Of a stretch of 64,000 nt of DNA, positions 21,480 to 30,107 are shown piece by piece. The stretch is from positions 56,446,917 through 56,510,916 of the forward strand of contig CM059198.1 of the NCBI GenBank assembly GCA_030323885.1. The letters are read 5' to 3'. Source of the DNA: Branchipolynoe longqiensis (taxonomy: Eukaryota; Annelida; Polychaeta; Phyllodocida; Polynoidae). A program made the position numbers and the translations under genes. Below the pieces are notes generated by a model that saw nothing but the letters and a program-made list of their open reading frames with translations, was not told where the DNA came from and searched no databases. Every line of letters begins with the position of its first letter. Position 1 is the first letter of the stretch.

Positions 21480-22503
21480 TAAAGCAGCTGTCACACATCA
21501 CCGGATTGAGCAACAGACAAAATTGTCTAGTCCGTGGTGATAAGTATCAAAATGAATTAAAATGTGTCATAATGTTGCAACAACGGGTCTATGAACAGAC
21601 ATGAAATGGACATGAAACGAACAGCCAATGGACGAAACAAACTCAAACCGGTCAAGAACTGTATATGAAATCCCGTATTGGCGGGCCCCCAAATTATATA
21701 TATGCGGGCGTTTAAATGCTATTGATGGCCGATCCCGTTAGGCGGTACACGTAGGTTATGGTTACTTTCATTATGTTCACTCATGTTATTAGCTGTACTG
21801 CTCAACAATGCTAGACTGCCCTAATATCCTGCATAAGGCGTAATGTCCTGCAGAAGGGGTAATATCTTTGCATAAGGGGTACAATTCAAAGTTCCCCCTT
21901 TTCATATGTGTATTAGATAAATTACGTGCTGGAGCTTACTCCATAGTAGATACAACACACAACACAATACGCGATCCCAGTTCAGCACCAGCAAAAGTGT
22001 AGATAGATAAGAGGCTGATTGCTTAGTTGTATTCACTTATATATTTTGTTCAGATACATACAACAGTGGATGTAAGATACCTTCTCATTGGCTATTACAC
22101 TCATGCACACTCCTCTCCCGCATGATCTCTCCCTAACATAGTTCACTATTGGCTGCTTTAAGGACTCACCCCCCTCCCACCCAGCTCTGGCCACCACCTA
22201 GCTATCTCAGGATTACCTAACATGACAGATACACTGTGGCTCGGCAAGATATGGGGGAGGGATTCTGCTTAAAGGGGCACTGCTTCCCTACCCTGGTGTG
22301 AGCATTATAAAGGGAGTACTGTTTCTTATTTAGCCATCTCGATACCCAATATATACTTAATCGGAGAATTTTACACGTAGACGTCAGTCCGGCGGCATCC
22401 ATTCCTAGTTTTGTGCATGTTCAAAACTTGAACGGACACAAACCGGACTTTATTCGGTTTCTGTCCATTTCCACCAATCCGGTGATGTGTGACAGCCGCT
22501 TAA
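21480..22503. mobile_element. TTAA-type element with CTGTCACAC termini
   Basis: The left end TAAAGCAGCTGTCACACATC and the right end GATGTGTGACAGCCGCTTAA are inverted repeats that extend about 28 bp through CACCGGATTG. TTAA is intact on the right (22500-22503) and altered to GTAA on the left. Subterminal blocks also repeat in inverted form (CAAACCGG, GAACNGACA). The centre (about 21900-22400) is unrelated unique-looking DNA and may be a nested insertion. No transposase is visible. Confidence 0.7.
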
Positions 22504-22511
22504 TGCATTGT

Positions 22512-22590
22512 AGACGGCTGGAAGACCAGTGCCTGGGCGCTGACAAAAATTGTATGTTCTGACGAATAAACTGTTTTACAAACAAAAAGA
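22512..22590 (+). repeat. element E
   Basis: GACGGCTGGAAGACCAGTGC, GGCGCTGACAAAAA, GACGAATAAA and an A-rich end. Confidence 0.65.
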
Positions 22591-22704
22591 TAGTGTCTCA
22601 GAACACTAATATATGTACATGCACGTTTGCACGGTCATTAAGAACTCACGGTCCCCTCAAATTGTGTGGCAATCAGATTTTTGTTTTAAGGCAAGCTATT
22701 ATTT

Positions 22705-22875
22705 GTTGCTTGTTGGAGTTGTACATCCTAGCAACATCTAAGATCATATCAGGACAGGTACCGACTTGTGACAGTGCGCACTGATGTCAACTTTTATAGT
22801 GCTGCCCCAGTGGGAGACCAGGGCGCCGGCACCATGACCTGATAACCCACTCAGTCACGTTATTCTGAGCGCGGA
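22705..22875 (-). mobile_element. SINE-A 3' half
   Basis: TACATCCTAGCAACATCTAA to CCACTCAGTCACGTTATTC. The head and first half of the body are missing. Confidence 0.8.
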
Positions 22876-23345
22876 CTACGTAGTCTCAGCACCAAAGCAC
22901 CAATCTTTTTGGGATAATGCATGCCATTGCAGTATGACGTCATCGAAGATTAATGGCCGTGGGCGGAAGTTTATATTTGCACACACATCAAGCTAGAGAG
23001 GCATGGCAGAGGGCATTGCACAATAGCAGACAACATTTTACAACAGCAGTCACATTTTGTGAGGCCGGCTGTCATTTGACTGCGTCGGAGGATAGTAAAT
23101 GACACCAGGTGGCGCTTTTAAAGGCAGCAGGCGAACATTTAATGGGAGCAGACAACATTTTTATGACAGTACGCTATCATCTATATGACAATAGTCGGCA
23201 GTAAGTGGAATCGGACAGCGTTCGTTCGTTCCACATGAGCAGCCGACAATTCATTGGTGGTTTCAGTAGATACCAGTACTGTCTATACCATTATTGAGTC
23301 AGAATGGCAAATCAGTTGAAAAATATCTAAATTGCCAGGTTATGC
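22876..23345. other. intergenic with CRE and short internal repeats
   Basis: A perfect CRE palindrome TGACGTCA lies at 22935-22942. GCAGACAACATTTT and similar words recur three times between 23025 and 23165. No gene seen. Confidence 0.4.
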
Positions 23346-23466
23346 ATATACCTTAGCCGGGCGCAGTGGCCGAATAGGTAGAGCGCAGGTCCCGCATGTG
23401 AGAAATCGGGAGTTTGGTTCCCGGTCGAGTCAAAGCAATGACTTATCAAATTTACACTTGTCGCTT
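23346..23466 (+). mobile_element. SINE-A head fragment (GTAGAGCGC type)
   Basis: GGGCGCAGTGGCCGAATAGG, TAGAGCGCAGGTCCCGCATG and GGTTCCCGGTCGAGTC are followed by only the first 35 bp of body (to ACTTGTCGCTT). Confidence 0.8.
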
Positions 23467-24000
23467 AATCATTGTATCCTCTGTGTATTAAATATTTTAG
23501 CAATAGTGCAGTTATTGAAGCTATCCCAATAGAGAAATTAAAAGTTTACTTATATGATTTTGTGCTAATCTGAAAAAGTAAAAATTTACACATTTACATT
23601 ATGCATGTAGCCACACTTTTTTTCAAATTATTTTAAAACTTTGTTCTTGTAAGTCATAACCTTGTCTGCTTAACAGTAATCAATAAAATCTTGTTTGATT
23701 ATGTTGTATATGTTAAAATGAGGTTCTGGATGTGTCTTTGATATTCATGTTACACAAGTGATATTAATCTATTGCTCAATTTGTATAAGATCTAATTCAA
23801 AAAGTGATTTTCATTTTTGTCAACTCTGATATTTGGACAACATGCAAACCTTCATAGGACATTCGATTAGGCTATTATTTGGAAGGGTTTTTGCTATTAT
23901 TTGGAAGGTTTTCACTTTTGGTTTCCATGTCACACTTTCCTGCCCAGTTTAAAAGAATGACCCATCTATGTTGGTGATGTAGTTTCAAATCTAGATAAAG
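23467..24000. other. intergenic, no gene seen
   Basis: AT-rich. The word TATTTGGAAGG is duplicated near 23876-23906. Confidence 0.3.
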
Positions 24001-24308
24001 TGTTCTCTGTGGCAGAGTTGTTAGAGTGTCTGACTTTTTTCTAGGTCGAACTCCTAATCTGAAGGTCGGTGGTTCGATTCCCCAAGATCCCCCCACCTCT
24101 GCCAATTTGGATTTCCACTGCTGTGTATAACTTACAGTGTCATCAAAGGACAGTTGCTCTCAAACCATGTCTATGTGTTGTGGGAGGTTAACAATTCATT
24201 GGGTCAGTAAAAGTATAGGCTTGGGCTTTCTATTGACAAACTGTCTAACGGTGAAAACAATTATATTCAGAATTATCCATGATAGGCAGTATAAATTTTC
24301 AAGAACAA
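24001..24308 (+). mobile_element. SINE-C copy
   Basis: GTTCTCTGTGGCAGAGTTGT, GGTCGGTGGTTCGATTCCCC, CATCAAAGGACAGTTGCTCT and the end GGCAGTATAAATTTTCAAG. Full length. Confidence 0.85.
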
Positions 24309-24938
24309 AAGATAAGGGTTTGAATACTTTCATCGGACTATGACACTTTAGTTAAAAACTAGCTGAGGTTAATAGAACTCAGTTCATAAGCTCACTTTAT
24401 AAGCTCACTTTATAAGCTCATTTTATAAGCTAACTTTCTGAGCAGCAACAACTTGAGAAAACGCACGTAGCTTTTGCCTATGTGTCAGTATCATCTTCAT
24501 TATTGCAGAGACAACATAGTTTATACTAAAACACATGATAGATTGATCGCTTCGAAATTAATATTACTTATATGTATTGTCCAAGTCATGCAATATCCTA
24601 CTAGTAATCGGCTAAGTAGTTGTTAGCTAATTTGGCTAATGATATTAGTCTAGTGATTTATGCCGCAGGCTCATATGTTGGATGATCTCCTCTCAGGGGC
24701 TGGAAGGGAGGGTGGGAGGTTGGGGGGTAGGTGGATCAGGGTGGGGGTGGGAGTAGGGGTGGGGGGGGGGGGTCGTGCTATGGGGCGCTGCTAGCCGGAC
24801 AGAGTAGGAACAGTCCACATGGGGACCTTCCCACCAGCTAGCATGCCGTCACATGATGCAGACAAACTGTGACAGTAGACGACATAGTCTCTGCATGGTG
24901 GTGGAGCTCATGAACGGACTACTACACTACTCAACTAC
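24309..24938. other. intergenic with a 14-bp repeat and G-run
   Basis: A MITE-F terminal fragment (TTTCATCGGACTATG) lies near 24329. Four copies of TATAAGCTCACTTT follow at about 24384-24438. A G-rich run (GGGTGGGGGGGGGGG) is near 24758. Confidence 0.5.
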
Positions 24939-25367
24939 TTCCGGGCCAGTGTGCTAATCATTACACCACCTAGGCTCCCTGATATCAACACACTACCCAT
25001 GCCTACCTGTCTATGCGGCTCCTGAGAGGTCAGTGCAGACTACTACACTTGTCCCCCTGGAATTATAAGTCTTATAATTTTAATGCTTACAAGTACATAC
25101 ATACAGGCAATGCACTAACACATACATACACAGGGTAGATTCAACAACTATTCAGCGCATAGCTTGTACAGGATCATGGTCACGGCAACCAGTGTCGTGG
25201 GGGGTGATTAATATTGCGCCTAGAGCGGGACTCAAACCCACACCTCTTTGCATTCTGGGCCAGTATGCTAACCATTACACCACCTATGCTCCCTGATATC
25301 ACCACACTACCCATGCCTACCTGTCTATGTGGTTACTTGCCTGATAGGTCAGTGCAGACTACTACAC
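24939..25367 (-). mobile_element. TRIM-T, one repeat truncated
   Basis: A truncated repeat (24939-25048), an internal region (about 25049-25192) and a full repeat (25193-25366). The primer-site candidate on the minus strand is TGGTTGCCGTGACC, and the purine tract (minus-strand CCAGGGGGACAAG) abuts the repeat. The internal region shares TACAAGCTATGCGC and the (TGTATGTA) stretch with the 53.5-kb copy. Confidence 0.8.
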
Positions 25368-25640
25368 AACTATTGTGATCCTCTCTGCTCCTCTCAAGAG
25401 CTCCCCTATACCAGTGTCCAACCGACTTCCAAGAAACGGCCGATGGCTAACCCACTCAACCAACCACTAATGCTCCAAGACCTGCTTCCCTTCCCGGGGG
25501 AGAACTTCAAAGATAACTGTGCATTAAATAACCTGCATTCCAGATTACTTCCGTTGTAGTACCACAAGTTGAAACTATGTAAAACCAGCCAATTAAATAC
25601 AGTAAGCAATAACAAATAAAACATACAATATAATTTTACC
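25368..25640. other. intergenic, no gene seen
   Basis: A 76-codon plus-strand frame (25329-25559) overlaps the TRIM-T end and has no recognisable domain. Confidence 0.3.
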
Positions 25641-25976
25641 AGACGGGATGACAAAATGAGTTGAACGCCCGTCTCCCCTTTTCGAAGATCATGGGATTCA
25701 AACCCATGGCTTCAAACCCTGGTTGAGTCGGACCAATGACTTCAAAATTGATACTTGTCACTTCTTACCCAGACACTCAGTATTATTAGGATAGGGCCAG
25801 GACTGGTTGACTCGGTGTCAGGATAATGTGACTGAGTGGGATGTCAGGTCATGGTTCTGGGCTGGTGGCCTGGTCTCCCAGTGGGGCAGCACTATGCAGT
25901 CATCATGAGTTGGAACCCGTCTTGATATGATCTTATATGTTGCCAGGACGTCAATCTCCAACAATCAACCAACCAA
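25641..25976 (+). mobile_element. SINE-A, near full length
   Basis: Head ACGGGATGACAAAATGAGTT, doubled B-box region (GGGATTCAAACCC, GGCTTCAAACCCTGG), full body and end GTTGCCAGGACGTCAATC with CAACAATCAACC. Confidence 0.9.
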
Positions 25977-26065
25977 CTAAGCTACATTACGGAACACCAG
26001 TTGAAAGTATGTAAAAGCCAATTGAATGTGGTAGACAATAGCAAATAAGACATTATTTTTCTTCT

Positions 26066-26144
26066 TGAAGATTTATACTGCCTGTCATGGATAATTCTGA
26101 ATAGACTTGTTTTCACCATTAGACAGTTTGTTGATAGAAAGCCG
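26066..26144 (-). mobile_element. SINE-C 3' fragment
   Basis: CTTGAAGATTTATACTGCCT to AGACAGTTTGTTGATAGAAA matches the reverse complement of the SINE-C end. Confidence 0.75.
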
Positions 26145-26159
26145 AGGCCAACCCTTCGT

Positions 26160-26380
26160 GCTTCATGCTTCGTGGTTTGTGCTTCGTGCTTGCTGATTGG
26201 TTGCATGCATACTCTTGCTCCCCATAATAACTGATTGGTTATATACTCGTTGAGACGCTTCCTGCTCTCTGATTGGCTATATATTTTGAAACTCTTCCTG
26301 CCCGCTGATTGGTTGCATACCTACCGCTGCCCCGTGTACCGACTGATTCTTTATATATACCAACGTACATACTACGTATA
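26160..26380 (+). repeat. repeat J, CCAAT-carrying tandem units
   Basis: Units of about 50-60 bp with CTTCCTGCTCGCTGATTGG, TTGCATAC and ACTGATTGGTTATAT. Each contains an inverted CCAAT (ATTGG). Related units occur at 34.1, 34.5 and 35.72 kb. Confidence 0.65.
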
Positions 26381-26446
26381 ACCCCTTTCAATGTTTATAA
26401 ACATTCTGTATGCGCGGCGCGCACCTTGGCGGCACACTGCCATTGG

Positions 26447-27050
26447 GTTTGCAGATAGGTGCAGTGCAACACGTCGATTCAGAATTAATAGAAATCCAGA
26501 ACCCTAACCATATAAATTTAATATAATCTTTTCTTTGAATATGTTTTCTCTATGTTTGTCAAGCGGTTTGTTTCTAGCTGGTGTAGTTTGAGAGATATTA
26601 CACGTTTTCTCTATGAAGATTGCTCAGGGCCATTGGCAATGCATTGAGGTTGCTGATACGTGCAGTGCAACACCTCGATTTTATTCAAAATTAATAGAAA
26701 TGCAGAACCCTACCCATATCGATTTAATATAATCCCTTTGTTAAACATGTTTTCTATATGTGTTCCAAGCGGTTTGTGTCTAGGTCGTGTGGTTTTAGAG
26801 ATATTTAACATTTTCTGTATGAAGATTGCTCACAGCCATTGACAATGCATTGAGTTTGCCAATACACGCAGTGCAACATGTCGATTTTATTCCAAATTAA
26901 TTGAAATACAGAACCCTAACCTTATCAATTTAATATAATCTGTTTGTTAAACATGTGGTTTATGTGTTCCAAGCGGTTTGTGTCTAGGTGGTGTGGTCTT
27001 AAGAGATATTTCATCTTTTCTCTATGAAGATTGCTCATAGCCATTGAGTT
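26447..27050 (+). repeat. repeat H, about 205-bp tandem repeat, three units
   Basis: Three units each start GTGCAGTGCAACA and continue AATTAATAGAAATNCAGAAC, TTTAATATAATC, CAAGCGGTTTGT, GAGATATT, and TATGAAGATTGCTCA. The same unit forms the core of the TIR element at 61.04 kb, so this may be a related element with decayed ends. Confidence 0.8.
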
Positions 27051-27143
27051 TGCAGTGTGACATTATGTTGTCCTGCAACCAAACAGTGCGCGCACTGACC
27101 TAAATACCTGTGCTGACGTCATAGAAATAGGTCTATATGCCGA

Positions 27144-27420
27144 TGTAAGTAACGCATGGTGCTGCCCCCCCCCCCCCCCCCGCCGGGTCGGGAGCCGGCG
27201 GGGGGTGGCCAGCTATTCCACCAGCTGGGCGACACGCGATATATAATTATACTCGAGCGGGCGCGGCTGTCTCCTTCGCCGTGTCATACGACCACTGTAC
27301 TTTTAATTTGTATTTATGTGTTCGGTAGGGCATTTCTAGCCCAGCCAGGTGCTTGATATATTGTCAGTAATAAAGATTGTATCAGCCACACTGCCTCCAT
27401 CTCAATGCGTATCTTACATA
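27144..27420 (+). mobile_element. possible solo LTR or promoter/terminator unit
   Basis: The segment starts TGTAAGTAACGCATGG, contains AATAAA at 27369-27374 and ends near TCTTACA. It is followed by TTTTGAAGTGAGGCAAG, which faintly resembles a primer site. GC-rich and C16-run DNA lies near the left end. With only one copy, the LTR reading is weak. Confidence 0.25.
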
Positions 27421-27602
27421 TAATTTTGAAGTGAGGCAAGAGGCAGACGGTGCCGGTACCGAGGCCGGGAGCGGAGAGAATGCCCAGACCAGCGTTCTGC
27501 TCAGAGTCATGGTGGTGGATAGAGGGGGGGGGGGGGGCCCAGAAGGGGCCCCGAAACATTATGGTCTATTCTTTATTTATATTCACATAATCACTTATAT
27601 AG

Positions 27603-27605
27603 CAC

Positions 27606-27661
<56 letters not shown>
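27603..27661. repeat. (AT)n microsatellite, insertion target
   Basis: Nearly pure AT dinucleotides abut the left end of the Ngaro-like element. The same dinucleotide continues on its right side at 33629-33646. Confidence 0.95.
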
Positions 27662-27664
<3 letters not shown>

Positions 27665-27891
27665 CAATATAATCTATTATATAAATATAAAATGGCGGGT
27701 GAGCTTATTATAATATTATTTATTATCCTATGATCTTATAATATTATTTATTATCCTACGACTTCATGATTATTTCTCTCCATTATATATATTTGCTGCG
27801 GGCCAGCACTTTTCTTGCTGCTTCCCCTCCCCCCACCTTCTACACTCCTCACTTCTGCTGTTTGCTTGGCACACTACACACCTATTTTTAC
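27662..27891 (+). repeat. A1 repeat of the Ngaro-like element
   Basis: This 230-bp repeat is identical to A2 (33288-33517) except for one C/T in the CCTCCCACC tract. It starts GTGCAATATAATC. In A1 only, the last 41 bp (from CTGCTGTTTGCTTGGC) are duplicated in tandem to 27932. Confidence 0.95.
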
Positions 27892-27932
27892 CATTCTGCT
27901 GTTTGCTTGGCACACTACACACCTATTTTTAC

Positions 27933-29078
27933 TTGGAGGAGGAAGACACAGTCTACTTGCTACCTGTGTTCTTTGCCTTCTCTGGAACTAACAAGAAGAC
28001 AACCTGCCTACACATGTCTGTGTCGTGAGCTAAAACATTTTACTACTTTTATTGCATTATTTCATGTGGGTCGACTTGGTCTAATATAGCAAGAAGAACC
28101 AAGATGGCGGACAGAGGCATAGCCGGCGGGAGTGCGGCCATGTTTGTCGATTTTGATGTATTTGCTGAGTGGTGCTATCATACTCAACTAAGGCAGCTCG
28201 TGTGTGTCGAATACAACCGAATAATCGATTTTATTTATATTAATATGCTTCACTTACAACTAATTTTAATAAATTCGTGTCTGTCGGAGTGAAAAGTGGC
28301 CATGTTTGTCGAATTATGAGACTAAGAAGGACACAGATTGCAGGCAAACTGGATTGTCATCTTTAAACAACTAACTAAGGTCATGTTAGTCGAATTATAA
28401 CGTTAAGAATGACATGAGATGGACTCTTTAACTTATATTATTGATACTTGATTTTTTAATGCAGTTTTATTTTATTACTGCCCTTAATAAGCTGCTGAAC
28501 CCAGGAACTCCATGATTGTCGATGTGATAGTAAGGCCGCCATGTTGGTCTAACCGTTATGCTTGTTGAGCTGCAACTAGTACCTGAGGCCTGGTTGGCTG
28601 TGTGTGTCGATTAATATTCGACAATCTGACTCTAAATCATACCGTGTGTGTCGCATAGCGTTTTAATTAACTTTACTTCATTATTAAAACCAAGCAAGAT
28701 CGCGGAGGCCGTGGTGGTTACATTAAACCACTGAAGCAACTCGTGTGTATGGAATACGACCGAAAAAAACTATTTTATTTTATGACATTATTACTATGCT
28801 CATTTACAATTTACTTTGGTAATTTCGACCAATAGCCACTTTCTTGAATTATGAAGCTAAGAAGGACATGAGAGCGAACCCTTATTGAAATCTAGTCGTG
28901 TAATAACTACTTGATTGTCGATGTGACACTACAAAAAACTACAAGATTGTCGATGTGATACTAGTCGGACCCCTTGTTGGTCGATTTTACCACCAAGACA
29001 GCAGGAATTTGAGATAATACCTGCTGTAAAAAACATTATTATCGACACCGTTTTTTCTGCATAAAGCACAGCATTCCG
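27933..29078 (+). promoter_or_regulatory. long leader with GTCGA-rich repeats and YY1-like sites
   Basis: This untranslated leader of about 1.15 kb precedes gag. It contains at least nine GTCGA words (28146, 28206, 28308, 28389, 28518, 28606, 28917, 28949, 28980), many inside TTGTCGATGTGA or TGTCGAATTATGA. Two segments are diverged copies of each other (about 28098-28330 and 28688-28880). YY1-type sites are AAGATGGCGG (28101-28110) and GCCGCCATGTT (28535-28545). It probably holds the promoter and RNA signals; this is inference. Confidence 0.65.
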
Positions 29079-30077
29079 ATGCCTTTTTGTAGTGCTTGTG
29101 GGAGAAGTCACGACAAGACTAGTAGTTGTGAGAGCCCGGACGAGGACTGCGTAGTGCGTGAAACGAGAAGTTCTTCGGCGGCCAGATTATCTAAAGGCGC
29201 ATCCAAGGAGGACGCGATGGCGTCGGAGACAGGTGGGGGCTTCAAGAATATGGCTGAACTACGTGAGGAGACTCTTCGGGAGATTGAAGAGCTGCGCGCG
29301 GAAAAGGAGTTGGACGTGTTGCTCCAAACGAGGGATGCGCTGTTAGCGGTGAAAGCGGACCGACGACAACGACACAACATGGGCTCGACTGTCATGGCCG
29401 CTGGGGCCCTCGCTGCGGAACCTCCAAAGTTCCCGGTCGGGTCTACGTCGGCAGCCACGACAGGCGGCCATTCAACCTACGGCCGTGCGAGGAACCACTC
29501 TAGGACCGGCGCAAGGAGATGTAGACGCCACGATAGCAGCTCTTCGAGCAGCAGTGCTTCATGGAAGAGAAGAAGTAAGTGGTCTCTGAAGCGCTACACG
29601 GTTGGCAAGAAAAACGTTGAGAAATTGAACTGCCACGAATTGGTTTGCGCTACGGCTACCTGGGCATTAGACATCCCGGAGATGTCGATTGCGGATTATC
29701 GGGCCGTTCTACATCACATCAGTTTTGTTTCTCACCGTGCTAGGCATAATGACTTTTTTGATACCAGTCATGTTGAGTACGACTCTGCCATTAGGAAGTT
29801 AGCGGAAACGGAGGGTTTCGCTGCTTTCACTGAGGCACACACGGGTAAAAGTGTTTTACACTATAGTCAAGCGAATGTGCGTGAGAAAAAGCAGAAGGGC
29901 ACGTCGGGTGAAAACAGGCGACGCGGGACGTTGGCAGGACCAACTGGCAGCAAGCGCCCCTGTTACGCCCATAACAGTGAGCAAGGATGTGCTAAAAAGG
30001 AGGACCAGTGTCGCTTTGCGCACATATGTTCAAAATGTGGGGTAAAAGGGCACAAACGCAACAGCTGCAGAGATTGA
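29079..30077 (+). CDS. Gag-like nucleocapsid protein of the Ngaro-like element
   Basis: The 332-residue product probably forms the RNA-packaging particle. It starts at the first ATG of an open frame after a long untranslated leader and ends 30 bp before the RT ATG. A Cys pair near the N terminus (CSACGRSHDKTSSC) resembles a half zinc site. Residues about 58-95 are rich in Glu, Leu and Arg (MAELREETLREIEELRAEK) and likely form a coiled coil. Residues about 135-165 are Arg/Ser-rich. The C terminus has a CCCH-type finger (C-x8-C-x6-C-x3-H) followed directly by a CCHC knuckle (CSKCGVKGHKRNSC). This finger pair at the end is typical of DIRS-order Gag proteins and would bind RNA. The frame is intact, so the copy could be competent for Gag. 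Assignment rests on the fingers and position; the central part is not recognised. Confidence 0.85.
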   Translation: MPFCSACGRSHDKTSSCESPDEDCVVRETRSSSAARLSKGASKEDAMASETGGGFKNMAELREETLREIEELRAEKELDVLLQTRDALLAVKADRRQRHNMGSTVMAAGALAAEPPKFPVGSTSAATTGGHSTYGRARNHSRTGARRCRRHDSSSSSSSASWKRRSKWSLKRYTVGKKNVEKLNCHELVCATATWALDIPEMSIADYRAVLHHISFVSHRARHNDFFDTSHVEYDSAIRKLAETEGFAAFTEAHTGKSVLHYSQANVREKKQKGTSGENRRRGTLAGPTGSKRPCYAHNSEQGCAKKEDQCRFAHICSKCGVKGHKRNSCRD

Positions 30078-30107
30078 AGTGTTGGGGTGAGTGGTGGTTG
30101 TGACCCG

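Noticed and set aside
27144..27420. Full LTR retrotransposon upstream of the Ngaro-like element
   Set aside because: Only a possible single LTR-like unit is visible; no second repeat or coding region follows, so it is kept as a low-confidence feature only.
27766..28089. 107-codon plus-strand frame as a retrotransposon protein
   Set aside because: It runs from A1 into the leader, partly repeats because of the 41-bp duplication, and has no recognisable domain.
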